From Arthrobacter sp. Y81 (lineage in GTDB: Bacteria > Actinomycetota > Actinomycetes > Actinomycetales > Micrococcaceae): a stretch of DNA of 64,000 nucleotides. Position 1 is the first letter of the stretch. Each line of letters begins with the position of its first letter. Shown piece by piece: positions 8,549 to 18,238 of this stretch. The translations under genes and the position numbers were made by a program. Location: positions 186,001 to 250,000 of the forward strand of contig NZ_PJIL01000007.1 in the NCBI RefSeq assembly GCF_002929335.1. The letters are read 5' to 3'. The notes beneath the pieces are model-generated. The model searched no databases. It was not told the DNA's origin and worked only from the letters and a program-made list of their open reading frames with translations.

Positions 8549-8840
8549 CTATCACCAGCACACGGGCGTGGATGGCGGTGCGCTGGTGCAGTGCGGTCCG
8601 GACAGCACGGTGCAGCCCGTCCTCGAGGTACAGGGTTCCCCGGTATTGCACAACGTGGGGAAAGAGATCGCCGAAGAACGTGGAATCCTCGGCGAGGAGA
8701 GCCTCGAGGTCGAGCGTGCGCTTGGTGGTCACCAGCTCATCGAGCCGGACAGGCCGCGGCGGAAGCGCGGCCCACTCCTTGGGGGTGTTGTAACCATGGT
8801 CGGGGTAAGGGCGTCCCTCGCCCACAGCTTTGAATATCAC
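8541..8840 (-). CDS. Conserved actinobacterial small protein (VapB-antitoxin-like label)
   Basis: A 99-residue protein conserved beside LytR_C genes in this group as far as I recall, and often labelled a VapB-family antitoxin in genome annotation. No PIN-domain toxin is adjacent, so that label looks weak. The stretch LYLEDGLHRAVRTALHQRT resembles the ParB/sulfiredoxin-like pattern of a conserved DGxHR followed by a helix. The downstream LytR_C gene overlaps its end, which indicates translational coupling. Function unknown. Confidence 0.8.
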   Translation of the reverse strand: MIFKAVGEGRPYPDHGYNTPKEWAALPPRPVRLDELVTTKRTLDLEALLAEDSTFFGDLFPHVVQYRGTLYLEDGLHRAVRTALHQRTAIHARVLVIDG

Positions 8841-8987
8841 CCTGCAAGCCTATGGAACTTGCCCGTCCAAGGGAACGAATGACCCAGCGCTGCACCAATG
8901 TTGTAGCCAAATGGTGACCATTGGCTGCCGGCGACGCAGCAAGGCAACATTCAGCGCCGTGCCGCCCCGGACTGCCAGAATGGAGCT

Positions 8988-9902
8988 ATGACTGCACCCG
9001 AGAACCCAGCCGCCGCATCGCCGTCGGCTCCTCCCCTTGCCCTCCTGCTCGATGTCGACGGCCCGGTGGCCAGCCCCGTCACCCGCGATGTTAAGCCGGA
9101 GATCATTGCGGACATGGTGGCCCTGGCCACGGCCGGGATTCCCGTCATCTTCAACACCGGCCGTTCGGACGCGTTCATCCGGGAACAGGTGATGGAGCCG
9201 ATGATCGCGGCCGGCATGCCCGCCGGAACAGTCATCCACGCCATCTGCGAAAAAGGCGCCGTCTGGTTCAGCTACACGGCTGCGGGGCCCGGCCCCGTGC
9301 ACGTGGACCACGAGCTGGCCGTCCCCCGCTCCTACGGCGACGACGTCCGCCGGCTGGTCTCGGAGGATTACGCAAAACACATGTTCTACGACGAAACCAA
9401 GCGGGCCATGGTGTCGGTGGAACAGCACATCGACGTGCCGAGCCAGGACTACCTCGACGAACAGAAACTGTTCGACACTGACGCCATGGAGCTGATGGCC
9501 CGCCACGGGCTGGGTGTGGTCCGGCTGGACCACCATGCTCCCGATTCCGACGACCAGATCGATTACCGGGTGGATCCGACCATCATTTCCACGGACATCG
9601 AGTCCGTGCGCCTCGGCAAGGACCTGGGTGCCAGCCGTGCCGTGGAGCTGCTCGCGGCGCAGGGCATCCGGCCGCTTGCCTGGCGGACGGTGGGCGATTC
9701 ACGCACGGACTACGCCATGGCTGACTGGCTGCACCACAACGATCACGAGGTGAAGCACGTGGACGTCCGGCCTGCCGACGGAGTGCCCGTCAAGCCGTAT
9801 GCGGTCCTGACGGCAGCCAACCTGGGGCTCGCCGAAGACGTGATTCACGACGACGCCGGCGGCGCGTTCCTGCGCAGCTGGCGGGACGCCCTGGCCGGCT
9901 AG
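8988..9902 (+). CDS. HAD superfamily hydrolase
   Basis: A 304-residue cytosolic phosphatase of the HAD superfamily. Motif I is DVDGPV at about residues 22-27 (nucleophile Asp22), motif II is the Thr in FNTGRS, and motif IV is around GDSRTDYAMAD. The layout resembles Cof/trehalose-phosphatase-like members. GGAG lies about six bases before the ATG. It stands alone between divergent and unrelated genes, so the substrate is not indicated. Confidence 0.88.
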   Translation: MTAPENPAAASPSAPPLALLLDVDGPVASPVTRDVKPEIIADMVALATAGIPVIFNTGRSDAFIREQVMEPMIAAGMPAGTVIHAICEKGAVWFSYTAAGPGPVHVDHELAVPRSYGDDVRRLVSEDYAKHMFYDETKRAMVSVEQHIDVPSQDYLDEQKLFDTDAMELMARHGLGVVRLDHHAPDSDDQIDYRVDPTIISTDIESVRLGKDLGASRAVELLAAQGIRPLAWRTVGDSRTDYAMADWLHHNDHEVKHVDVRPADGVPVKPYAVLTAANLGLAEDVIHDDAGGAFLRSWRDALAG

Positions 9903-10023
9903 CCCCGGCGTCCCTGTCGGTGTCGCGCCCGGTACGGAGGCCGGCATCCGGGATTAGTCCAGTTTTTTTACGCGGGTTATCATGCAAATAGGACCCCTAT
10001 AGACAACAGCTCGGAGAAACACC

Positions 10024-11619
10024 ATTACAGACGCACTGGTTCAGGATGAGATCTACTACGGAGGTCAGCCTTCCGACGACGGCGGGAGCCACCCCGAGGT
10101 AACTTCGCCGGCCGCTGTTGCACGGCTGAAGAATCGCCCCGACGTGGTCCGCCACCGGGGGCGTTATGCGCTGATCAATTCCACCCGTACGCCGTACCAG
10201 GCCATGGTGGAGGACCTGCTGTTCATCCGCAATGTCCTCGCCAATGCGGGCCTGGACTATCTCCTGGTCCGCGGCAACAACCACCGGCCCGTCATTGCGC
10301 TGGACTGGAAGGACCGGAAGAAGCTCCGGGCCGCGCTGGTGGAGGCGTGCCGCAACGAGCCCGTTTACTCCATGACCGTGGACGCCAAGAAGAAGTCCTC
10401 CGTGCTGGTTGCCGACGGCGAGCTCTCCATCAACCGCCACGCCCGCATCTTCCGGCTCTACCGTCCGCGGGTGGAACCCGACGGCGGTTTCGAGTTTGGT
10501 TCGTCCGCCGGCGTGCAGATCGAGCTGTGGAGCTTCGAAGGCAACCAGCTGATCCTGCCGATCGAAAACTCCCTTACCCGCCGGACCATGCTCACCACCG
10601 ACGCCGTGCGCGGCACCGTGGAACGCTACGGCCACACCTGGCCCACCATCGAGAACATGTTCGCGGACCACGCCAGCGACATCAGCTTCGACATTGACAT
10701 GGTGTTTTCGTGGGTTGACGGCAGCTCCCCGGAATACATCGCGGCGCGGCGTGCCCGGATGGCCGGCGTTGTGGTGGGCGAGGGCGACGACCATGAGGCC
10801 CGCTTCCGCCAGATCGACGAACTGAAATACGCCCTGCGCTCGGTGTACATGTTCGCTCCGTGGGTGCGGCGCATCTTCATCGCCACGGACTCCCCGGCGC
10901 CCGCCTGGCTGGCTGACCACCCCACCGTGACCATTGTGCGCAGTGAGGAGTTCTTCGCGGACCCGTCGGTGCTGCCCACGCACAATTCGCAGGCCGTGGA
11001 GTGCCAGCTGCACCACATCGAAGGACTCTCGGAGCACTTCCTGTACTCGAACGACGATATGTTCTTTGGCCGCGCGGTGGGACCGGACATGTTCTTCACC
11101 CCGGGCGGCGTCACCAAGTTCATTGAGGCAGAAACCCGCATCGGCCTGGGCGACAACGACGCCGAACGCAGCGGGTTCGAGAATGCGGCCCGGGTGAACC
11201 GGAAGCTGCTGTGGGACCGGTTCGGCCGGATCACCACCCGCCACCTGGAGCACACCGCCGCGCCCTTGCGGCGCAGCGTTGCGGCCACCATGGAGCAGGA
11301 ATTCCCGCAGGAATTCGCCAAGACAGCGGCGAGCCGGTTCCGTGCGGCGGACAACATCTCCGTGACGAATTCCTTCTACCACTACTACGCCCTGCTGACC
11401 GGACGGGCAGTGACCCAGACGGCCGCAAAGGTGAGGTACGTGGACACCACCGCCCGCGCCGGGCTCAATTACCTGCCCAAGCTCCTGTCCAAGCGCAACA
11501 TGGACTTCTTCTGCCTCAACGACGGCAGCTTCCCCGAAGTGGAAGCGGAGGAACGCGCCAGCCTGGTCACGGAATTCCTCGAAAAGTACTACCCGATCAA
11601 GGCGCCCTGGGAAAAGTAG
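10024..11619 (+). CDS. Stealth-family (capsule-type) hexose-1-phosphate phosphotransferase
   Basis: A protein of 531 residues (491 if GTG 10144 is used) with the Stealth conserved regions: CR1 IDMVFSWVDGSSPEY, CR2 from FRQIDELKYALRSVYMFAPW to YSNDDMFFGR, then CR3 and CR4. Stealth proteins transfer sugar-1-phosphate to build phosphodiester-linked capsule or wall polymers. No ATG, GTG or TTG exists between the in-frame stop at 10000 and 10144. However, GGAG at 10013-10016 sits seven bases before an ATT at 10024, and the intervening codons read as plausible protein, so an ATT start is proposed. The gene is monocistronic. Confidence 0.85.
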   Translation: MTDALVQDEIYYGGQPSDDGGSHPEVTSPAAVARLKNRPDVVRHRGRYALINSTRTPYQAMVEDLLFIRNVLANAGLDYLLVRGNNHRPVIALDWKDRKKLRAALVEACRNEPVYSMTVDAKKKSSVLVADGELSINRHARIFRLYRPRVEPDGGFEFGSSAGVQIELWSFEGNQLILPIENSLTRRTMLTTDAVRGTVERYGHTWPTIENMFADHASDISFDIDMVFSWVDGSSPEYIAARRARMAGVVVGEGDDHEARFRQIDELKYALRSVYMFAPWVRRIFIATDSPAPAWLADHPTVTIVRSEEFFADPSVLPTHNSQAVECQLHHIEGLSEHFLYSNDDMFFGRAVGPDMFFTPGGVTKFIEAETRIGLGDNDAERSGFENAARVNRKLLWDRFGRITTRHLEHTAAPLRRSVAATMEQEFPQEFAKTAASRFRAADNISVTNSFYHYYALLTGRAVTQTAAKVRYVDTTARAGLNYLPKLLSKRNMDFFCLNDGSFPEVEAEERASLVTEFLEKYYPIKAPWEK

Positions 11620-11631
11620 GGCTGCCCAGCC

Positions 11632-12573
11632 TCAGCCGCCCACTCGGATCATGGGGATGCTCTGTGTGGGCGGGTGCCCTTGCGTTTTGGCCTTCCGCGG
11701 AATCCGGACGCCGGCCGCTGCCAGCCGCCGCTGGGTTTCGGCCGCGGTCACGACCTCGCCCACTGCTGCTGCGCTGCCGACGGGAACAACGGAATGGACG
11801 ATCGTGTGCTCGTAAACGTGCACGAGGTTGAAGGCCTGGCCTCCGTCGCGGGGCCGGGTGCCGCCCACAGGTACGTTCAGGTCCTGGGTGTAGCAGGTGG
11901 CGGAGGCCACCGATACGGGAATGCCGGCGAAGCTGGCTGTGGTGGAGTAATGCAGGTGTCCGGCCAGGATGGTGCGGACATCAGAGTTACGCAGGACCGC
12001 AGCCAGGGCCGCCTGGCCGCGTAGCTCCACGAGGACAGCCAGGTCCAGCACGGAAGGCACCGGAGGATGGTGCAGCGCCAGGATGGTGCCGTCCGGCGCG
12101 GGCGTCTCCAGCTCCGCGGCAAGCCATGCCAACTGCGCCTCGCTGAGCTCACCGTGGTGAAATCCCGGCACCGAGGTGTCCAGCGTGATCACCCGCAGGC
12201 CGTTGACGAAGTAGCTGTGGTCCACCGGCGAATCGTTTCCGGTCTGGTCGAGAAGCCCGGTGCGGAAGTTCTCACGGTCGTCGTGGTTTCCCATGGCCCA
12301 GATGACCTGGGCGTTCATCGCCTTGCAGGCGGGCTCCACGATGGCCCGCAGCTTTGCGTATGCCTCGGGTTCACCCTGGTCCGCCAGGTCGCCGGTGAAA
12401 ATCACGGCTTCCGGGCGCGCCCCTGAGGCTCTGACTTCCTCAAACAGTTGTTTCAGGCGGGCTTCGCTGTCCACTGCGCCATAAAGATGATCCGGACCTC
12501 CCAACAGGTGGGGGTCGCTCAGGTGGAGTAGAAAATGACGCGGCCGGGGGTGTTCGGCCTCGATGAGCTCCAT
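11632..12573 (-). CDS. Metallophosphoesterase, CpdA-like
   Basis: A 313-residue calcineurin-type phosphodiesterase. The metal-binding signature is complete: DxH in HLSDPHL (D20, H22), GDL in [12 protein letters not shown] in AMGNHDD, and the later ALHH and GHLHYS histidines. This arrangement matches the cyclic-nucleotide phosphodiesterase (CpdA/IcC) group, which hydrolyses cAMP or other phosphodiesters in the cytoplasm. The last 60 residues are a less conserved tail. It converges on the Stealth gene. Confidence 0.88.
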   Translation of the reverse strand: MELIEAEHPRPRHFLLHLSDPHLLGGPDHLYGAVDSEARLKQLFEEVRASGARPEAVIFTGDLADQGEPEAYAKLRAIVEPACKAMNAQVIWAMGNHDDRENFRTGLLDQTGNDSPVDHSYFVNGLRVITLDTSVPGFHHGELSEAQLAWLAAELETPAPDGTILALHHPPVPSVLDLAVLVELRGQAALAAVLRNSDVRTILAGHLHYSTTASFAGIPVSVASATCYTQDLNVPVGGTRPRDGGQAFNLVHVYEHTIVHSVVPVGSAAAVGEVVTAAETQRRLAAAGVRIPRKAKTQGHPPTQSIPMIRVGG

Positions 12574-12704
12574 TACTGCCTTCGTGGTTGGTTGGAAGCG
12601 GCGCCTCCAGTGTCCCTCTCAGTAATGTCTATCCAATCAGACATTCGGCCAACAATGTGCAAACTCCAGTACGCATGTTGGAAAATTCGGTAATAACGAG
12701 TAGT

Positions 12705-12742
12705 CCGGCGGACACCTACCCGCCTCAGTATGTGTCCGCCGG
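12705..12742 (-). terminator. Hairpin downstream of fdhA
   Basis: A perfect 11-bp inverted repeat (CCGGCGGACAC and GTGTCCGCCGG) with a 16-base loop lies 27-64 bases past the fdhA stop. It lacks a strong T-run, so termination would be weak or factor-assisted. Confidence 0.5.
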
Positions 12743-12768
12743 CGCGTGGTTACTCAGGTACCGGGCGG

Positions 12769-13980
12769 CTAGCTCAGGTAGCCGTTCGGGTTCAGCACAT
12801 ACTTCGTGGCGGCACCGGCGTCGAATTCGGCGTAGCCCTTGGGCGCGTCCTCCAGGCTGATCGCCTTGGCATTGACGTTCCTGGCGATGTGCACCTTGTC
12901 GTGCAGGATGGCCATCATCAGCTGGCGGTTGTACTTCATGACCGGACACTGGCCGGTGGTGAAGCCCAGCGACTTGGCCCAGCCCGTTCCCAGGCTGATC
13001 GAGAGCGCACCCTTCTTGGCCGCCTCGTCCACGCCGCCCGGGTCTCCCGTGACATACAGGCCCGGAATGCCCAGTGCGCCGCCGGCAGCCGTGATTTCCA
13101 TCAGCGAGTTGAGCACCGTGGCCGGGGCCTCCTGCGCTCCGGCACCGTGGCCGCGTGCCTCGAAGCCCACCGCGTCAACGCCGCAATCGACTTCCGGAAC
13201 GCCCAGGATCTGCTCGATCTGCTCAGCCGGTCCGCCCTTGGTCAGGTCAACGGTCTCGCAGCCGAAGCTGCGTGCCTGCGCGAGCCGCTGCTCGTTCAGG
13301 TCGCCAACGATCACTGCCGCGGCACCCAGCAGGTGGGCACTCGTTGCAGCAGCGAGGCCGACGGGGCCCGCGCCCGCAATGTAGACGGTGGACCCCACCC
13401 CGACGCCGGCTGTGACGGCGCCGTGGAAGCCAGTGGGGAAGATGTCGGAAAGCATGGCCAGGTCCAGGATCTTCTCGAGGGCCTGGTCCTTGTCCGGGAA
13501 CTTGAGCAGGTTCCAGTCCGCATAGGGCACCAGGACGTAGTTGGCCTGGCCGCCCACCCAGCCGCCCATGTCGACGTAGCCGTAGGCGCTTCCCGGCCGG
13601 TCCGGATTGACGTTGAGGCAGATTCCGGTCTTGCGTTCCTTGCAGTTCCGGCAGCGGCCGCAGGCGATGTTGAAGGGGACGGAACAGATGTCCCCCACTT
13701 TGATGAATTCGACGTCGGGGCCCACTTCCACCACCTCGCCGGTGATTTCGTGGCCGAGCACGAGGTCCGGCGGCGCCGTGGTGCGCCCGCGCACCATGTG
13801 CTGGTCGGAGCCGCAGATGTTGGTGGCGACCGTTTTGAGGATGACGCCATGGCGCACAGAACGGCCGACGTTGGCGGGGTTGACGCCCGGGCCGTCCTTG
13901 AGTTCGAAGCTGGGATAGTCAATGTCGATCAGTTCGACTTTGCCCGGTCCCTTGTAGGCAACGGCTTTGTTCCCTGTCAT
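12769..13980 (-). CDS. fdhA: Formaldehyde dehydrogenase, glutathione-independent
   Basis: A 403-residue zinc-dependent medium-chain dehydrogenase matching the Pseudomonas putida FdhA type (about 400 residues). Catalytic zinc ligands appear as NICGSDQ (Cys56) and GHE (His77-Glu78). The four structural-zinc cysteines are in ACGRCRNCKERKTGIC (107, 110, 113, 121), and the NAD fold has GAGPVGLAA. It oxidises formaldehyde to formate with NAD without added thiol. GGAGGAAAGAG precedes the ATG. Formaldehyde could come from demethylation or from the SfnG reaction encoded about 35 kb away. Confidence 0.92.
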   Translation of the reverse strand: MTGNKAVAYKGPGKVELIDIDYPSFELKDGPGVNPANVGRSVRHGVILKTVATNICGSDQHMVRGRTTAPPDLVLGHEITGEVVEVGPDVEFIKVGDICSVPFNIACGRCRNCKERKTGICLNVNPDRPGSAYGYVDMGGWVGGQANYVLVPYADWNLLKFPDKDQALEKILDLAMLSDIFPTGFHGAVTAGVGVGSTVYIAGAGPVGLAAATSAHLLGAAAVIVGDLNEQRLAQARSFGCETVDLTKGGPAEQIEQILGVPEVDCGVDAVGFEARGHGAGAQEAPATVLNSLMEITAAGGALGIPGLYVTGDPGGVDEAAKKGALSISLGTGWAKSLGFTTGQCPVMKYNRQLMMAILHDKVHIARNVNAKAISLEDAPKGYAEFDAGAATKYVLNPNGYLS

Positions 13981-14286
13981 CTCTTTCCTCCTGGCTTCAC
14001 GGGCACCCAGACGGATGCCCTGCTGTGATTCACGAAGTACTGATGCGCCCTCCCCTGGCCGGCATGAGCCGGCCGTACCATCCTGCGATGCTGCGCCGTC
14101 AAAGCCGCGCAGCAGGGTTGCGGGAAGCCGGAGGGTCCGGCCAGTCTAGGCCTGGGAGATGGTGCGTAACAGGGACCAAGGTCCCGCCTATGCAGTTGGC
14201 CGGACCACGGCGGCGGATGACCCGGACAGGCCGCTCCGCCGCCGTGCTTCCAAAACCGTGCAAACAGTGCTTCCAGACGGTCCGGC
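13981..14286. other. Intergenic region upstream of fdhA
   Basis: This stretch of 306 bases holds the fdhA ribosome-binding site at its left edge and presumably the fdhA promoter. No convincing gene, strong hairpin or canonical promoter was recognised; small open frames on both strands lack codon bias and ribosome-binding sites. Confidence 0.4.
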
Positions 14287-15408
14287 CTACGACTCCAGGA
14301 CCAGGAGCTGGGCTTTGTCCGCGTCCCAGCGGACCCATACTTCGCCCTCCGGCGCGAAACGGGCGGCGGAGTCGGAGCTCAGCTCACGCAGCTGAAGGTC
14401 ATGGCCGCCGGCAGTTAGCCGGTGACGCACCGTGGCGCCAAGGTTCGTGGACGTCACCAGCTTTGCGGCGCAGCCGTTGCCTGCCACGGCTGCGGAGCTG
14501 AATTTGAGGTGCTCGGGACGAATGGAGACGGCGTAATTCTCACCCTGTGCCCCGCGGTCGCGCACACGGGCGCGGCCCAGTCCGCCAAGATCCACCACAG
14601 CCTCGTCGCCGGTGCGCTCTACAACGGTGCAGGGAATCAGGTTGGTGTCGCCGAGGAAGCTGGCCACCCAGTCCGTGAGCGGGTGGTTGTAGACATCGTC
14701 CGGCGCCCCGGACTGGACAATCTTCCCGTCCCTCATCACCACGATCCGGTCGGACATTGCCATCGCCTCGTCCTGGTCATGTGTCACGAACAGCACGGAG
14801 ATGCCCAGGCTCTTCTGCAGTGTCTTGATTTCCTCCTGCATCTGCTCCCGGAGCCGCTTGTCCAAGGCGGCCATGGGCTCATCCAACAGCAGGGCGGCGG
14901 GGTTGAATACCAGCGCCCGGGCCAGCGCCACCCGTTGCTGTTGCCCGCCGGAAAGCTGGCGGGGCTTACGGTCTCCCATTTTGCCCAGGCCCACCCTGTC
15001 CAGGGCATCCACGGCGCGCTGGCGCCGTTCCGTGCGGGGCACTTTGCGCATGCGGAGGGCAAATTCCACGTTTTCCAGGGCACTCATGTGCGGGAACAGC
15101 GCATAGTTCTGGAAAACAACGCCCAGGTTACGGTCCCGTGGTGGCAGGGTGTCCACCGGTTTGCCGTCGATGAGGACGGACCCGGAGGTGTGGTCCTCGA
15201 AGCCCGCCACCATCATCATGGTGGTGGTCTTGCCGGACCCGCTCGGGCCCAGCAGGGTAACGAACTCCCCGGGCTGGACGGTCAGGTCCAACTGGTCCAC
15301 GGCAACGACGTCCCCGTAGCTCTTCCGGACCTGGCGGAGTTCAATGGCGCCTTGGCCGGCCGGCTTGGCCTGGGGCTTCTGGTGCGCGGAAATCACTGAT
15401 GTGCTCAT
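14287..15408 (-). CDS. potA: Spermidine/putrescine-type ABC transporter ATP-binding protein
   Basis: A 373-residue ABC ATPase with Walker A GPSGSGKTT, signature LSGGQQQR, Walker B LLLDEPMAALD and H-loop FVTHDQDEA. A C-terminal TOBE regulatory domain occupies the last 120 residues or so. It powers the importer formed by the two permeases and binding protein encoded just upstream. It is last in the four-gene minus-strand operon (potD-potB-potC-potA order), 11 bases after the preceding permease. Polyamine is the usual PotA substrate, but related systems import other amines, thiamine or iron, so the symbol is provisional. Confidence 0.9.
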   Translation of the reverse strand: MSTSVISAHQKPQAKPAGQGAIELRQVRKSYGDVVAVDQLDLTVQPGEFVTLLGPSGSGKTTTMMMVAGFEDHTSGSVLIDGKPVDTLPPRDRNLGVVFQNYALFPHMSALENVEFALRMRKVPRTERRQRAVDALDRVGLGKMGDRKPRQLSGGQQQRVALARALVFNPAALLLDEPMAALDKRLREQMQEEIKTLQKSLGISVLFVTHDQDEAMAMSDRIVVMRDGKIVQSGAPDDVYNHPLTDWVASFLGDTNLIPCTVVERTGDEAVVDLGGLGRARVRDRGAQGENYAVSIRPEHLKFSSAAVAGNGCAAKLVTSTNLGATVRHRLTAGGHDLQLRELSSDSAARFAPEGEVWVRWDADKAQLLVLES

Positions 15409-15419
15409 CGATTTTTCCT

Positions 15420-16247
15420 TTAGGTTTGGGCGGGTGCGGCCATCGGCAGCATCCGGGCGGTAGAGCGGCGCCTCAGGACAAACATGACCTGGAGGAGGAG
15501 CCCGAAGGTGGCCACGCTGACCAGGAGGGCGGATGAGACCGCGATCTTGGGGGTCAGGTTGAACTGGATGTCCGTGAACATCTTCACGGGGAGGGTGGTG
15601 GCGGCCGGCGACTGCATGAACAGGGACATCACGGTCTCGTCAATGGAGACCGAGAACGCGAACAGTGCCCCGGAAATCAGTCCGGGAAGCATGATCGGCA
15701 AATACACGTGCCGGAGGACGGACAGCGGGCCGGCGCCGAGGCTCTGCGCTGACCGCACCAGGGCCGGGTTCAGCCCGGCGAGACTCGCCCGGGTGGTCAG
15801 GTACACGTAGGGCGTGGCAATCACGGCATGGGCCAGGCCGATCGGCAGGATGCTGCCCACCATCCCGATGGCTATGAAGAACTGGTAGAACGCCAGCGCC
15901 AGCACCACTGTGGGCACGATCATCGGTGCCAGGATCAGCCCCACCACAGCGGGCTGGCCCGTGAACTTGCGCCCGTGCATGCCGATGGCCGCGGTGGCGC
16001 CTAGCAGGACTCCGATGACGACGGCGATACCGGCCGATTGGAGGCTGGCAGTCAAGGCGGAGGTCCAAGCCTTGTCGGCAAAGAATCCCGCTACCGCAGC
16101 GAAGGACAGCCCTTCGGGCGGAAAGGTGATGTACCGGCTGTCGTTGAGCGCCACAGGCACCACGATCGCCGTCGGGATCACCAGAAACAGGAAGATCGGC
16201 AGGGAAAGCAGCGCCACCAGGCGGTGCTTTGGGCTAGTTGTCTTCAT
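15420..16247 (-). CDS. potC: ABC transporter permease, PotC-type
   Basis: A 275-residue membrane subunit with six predicted helices and a degenerate EAA loop around LVRSAQSLGAGPLSVLRHV. It pairs with the PotB-type permease immediately upstream, whose stop it overlaps by 14 bases, so translation is coupled. Family length is about 260-280, and it is complete. Confidence 0.9.
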   Translation of the reverse strand: MKTTSPKHRLVALLSLPIFLFLVIPTAIVVPVALNDSRYITFPPEGLSFAAVAGFFADKAWTSALTASLQSAGIAVVIGVLLGATAAIGMHGRKFTGQPAVVGLILAPMIVPTVVLALAFYQFFIAIGMVGSILPIGLAHAVIATPYVYLTTRASLAGLNPALVRSAQSLGAGPLSVLRHVYLPIMLPGLISGALFAFSVSIDETVMSLFMQSPAATTLPVKMFTDIQFNLTPKIAVSSALLVSVATFGLLLQVMFVLRRRSTARMLPMAAPAQT

Positions 16248-17121
16248 GTTGGCCTCCTGCTTTGAGTACGCGCTGGTAAACCGCCACCAGGATGCTGACC
16301 ATGACCGTCAGGACCACCGCCAGGGCCGCGGCTCCGGAGAAGTCCGTCAGTTGGCGTGCGTAGTAGTCAATCTGGTTCGCGATCATCATGTCGCCGGGTC
16401 CGCCCATGACCACGGGCGTAATGAAGAAACCGGTGCTGATGATGAAGACCAGCAGGCCTGCGGCCGAGACGCCCGGGGCGCTGAGCGGCAACGTGATCCG
16501 GCGGAACACGGAGGCCTCCGTGGCCCCGAGGGAGCGCGCCGCCAGGCCAAGTCTGTCGTCTATTGATGTCAGTGACGAGAAGATCGGGAACACCGCATAC
16601 GGGAGGAGGCAGTGGACCATTCCCACGATGACGGCGAACCGGTTGTGGAGGAGTTCCACCGGCGCGTCGGTCAGGCCTATGCCCCGAAGGAAGGCATTGA
16701 TGATGCCGTTGTCCTGCAGCAGCACGGCCCAGGCGAAGTTCTTCACCAAAATGCCGGTCCAGAAGGGCAGCAGTACGACGGCGAAGAGGACAACGCGCAT
16801 GACGTTGCCGGCGTTGCAGAGCACCACCGCAATGACGTAGCCCAGGGCCACGGTGACCAGGGTGGACGCGAGGCTGATGGTCAGCGTGTTCACCAGTGAG
16901 CGGACGACCAGCGGATCTTCCAGCACCCGCTGGTAGGCGTTGTCAGCGAAGCTGGACGCCACAAGCTTTCCAAGCGGCGTCAGGAACAGGACGACGTCGA
17001 AAACGAGGATCGGTGCCAGCAGCAGCCACCATCCGGTTCTCCGGCGCTTCGGCGCCGCTCCCGCGGGCGAGGGGTTATCCCGGCCTTTGGGCCGGGTCCT
17101 TGGCAGAGTAGCGGTGCTCAT
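16234..17121 (-). CDS. potB: ABC transporter permease, PotB-type
   Basis: A 295-residue permease with a basic, proline-rich cytoplasmic N-terminus of about 30 residues, six hydrophobic segments, and the EAA-type loop LAARSLGATEASVFRRITLP. It forms the membrane channel with the PotC-type subunit. The ATG lies one base after the binding-protein stop. Confidence 0.9.
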   Translation of the reverse strand: MSTATLPRTRPKGRDNPSPAGAAPKRRRTGWWLLLAPILVFDVVLFLTPLGKLVASSFADNAYQRVLEDPLVVRSLVNTLTISLASTLVTVALGYVIAVVLCNAGNVMRVVLFAVVLLPFWTGILVKNFAWAVLLQDNGIINAFLRGIGLTDAPVELLHNRFAVIVGMVHCLLPYAVFPIFSSLTSIDDRLGLAARSLGATEASVFRRITLPLSAPGVSAAGLLVFIISTGFFITPVVMGGPGDMMIANQIDYYARQLTDFSGAAALAVVLTVMVSILVAVYQRVLKAGGQHEDN

Positions 17122-17122
17122 G

Positions 17123-18217
17123 TCAGCTGGCCTGCCACAGCTTGAACTGCTGCTCGGTCTTCTTCAGGTTCTGGGACCACCACTTGTCGTCCCGGACAAG
17201 GATCTTGTCTGCGAGGCGCGGGCTGGTGGGCAGCGTGTCGGCAATTTCCTTGGGCAACTTGGAAAGGGCAGGCGTGTTGGCGAGCGTCAGGTTGGTGACC
17301 TTGTCGAAGGCCGCTCCCGCCTCGGCATCGTTGGACATGAAGTTCATCAGCTTAAACGCCGCTTCCTTGTTCTTTGCCCCCTTCGGCACCACAAAGTAAT
17401 CTCCGGCCAGCACTGCATTCTCGGCCGAGAAGTTCAGTTTGGCGCCGTCAGTGCGGGCGGCATTGATCCGGTTATTGAAGCTGGTGGAGAGTGAAACCTC
17501 TCCGGAGGTGAGCTGCTGGATGGGCTCCTGGTTCGCTGCGTGGTAGAGCAGGCGGTCCTTGCCCGGGTGGTGGCCCAGAACGCGCAGGGCACGGTCCACG
17601 TCCAGCGGGTAGATCTTGTCGAACGGGACTCCATCCGCCAACAGCGCCGCCTCGAGGACGGAGCTGTCGGAGAGTTGGTTGTAGACCGAACGCTTGGTGT
17701 TGTACATGTCCTGATCGAAGAACTGGGCCCAGTCTTTTGGCGCCTTGGCATCAGGGATGACGTTCTGGTCCCAGGCCATGACAAACAGGAAGCTCAGGTA
17801 CTTGATGCCGTATTCGGCCTTTGCGTACCCGGGCAGTCCCTTGTCGCTGATGATGTCGTAGTCGAACTTTTCCAGCAGGCCTTCGGCCACGGCCGTTTCG
17901 TACTCGGGAGCGGTGATTTCCACCAGGTCCCACTGCACGTCGCCGGACTGAACCTGCGCCTTGAGCGCGGCCAGGCTGGTGTTGGCCAACAACGTGGGCT
18001 GGATGCCGGTCTGCTTGGCGAACGGGTCAAGGATGGTCTGGGTCAGCTGGTCATTGTACGAACCGCCATAGGACGTGACGGTCACGGTCTTGTTGGCCGC
18101 GGCGCTGTCGGCGGGCTTGGACCCACAGCCGGACAATGCCAGGCCTGCAAACGGCGCCATTGCCGCTGCCTTGAGGATTTGCCTGCGGTCAAGAACTGGG
18201 GAACGGAAATCTTTCAT
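17123..18217 (-). CDS. potD: ABC transporter substrate-binding lipoprotein, PotD-type
   Basis: A 364-residue periplasmic-type binding protein anchored as a lipoprotein. The N-terminus MKDFRSPVLDRRQILKAAAM carries a twin-arginine-like RRQILK followed by a hydrophobic stretch and lipobox LSGC, so Tat export and lipidation are likely. The mature part is a bacterial extracellular solute-binding protein (family 1/8) with the PotD-like VTSYGGSYNDQ near its start. The ATG at 18217 follows GAGAGG; the open frame extends 13 codons further but into a hairpin. It is first in the operon and has a leader of about 190 bases. Confidence 0.9.
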   Translation of the reverse strand: MKDFRSPVLDRRQILKAAAMAPFAGLALSGCGSKPADSAAANKTVTVTSYGGSYNDQLTQTILDPFAKQTGIQPTLLANTSLAALKAQVQSGDVQWDLVEITAPEYETAVAEGLLEKFDYDIISDKGLPGYAKAEYGIKYLSFLFVMAWDQNVIPDAKAPKDWAQFFDQDMYNTKRSVYNQLSDSSVLEAALLADGVPFDKIYPLDVDRALRVLGHHPGKDRLLYHAANQEPIQQLTSGEVSLSTSFNNRINAARTDGAKLNFSAENAVLAGDYFVVPKGAKNKEAAFKLMNFMSNDAEAGAAFDKVTNLTLANTPALSKLPKEIADTLPTSPRLADKILVRDDKWWSQNLKKTEQQFKLWQAS

Positions 18218-18238
18218 GGCGGAACTGCCTCTCATTGG

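Noticed and set aside
8541..8840. VapB antitoxin identity
   Set aside because: No PIN-domain toxin adjacent and no clear DNA-binding antitoxin motif; kept as a conserved protein of unknown function.
9997..11382. 461-residue minus-strand frame over the Stealth gene
   Set aside because: No motif or start signal; the + strand protein has four conserved Stealth blocks.
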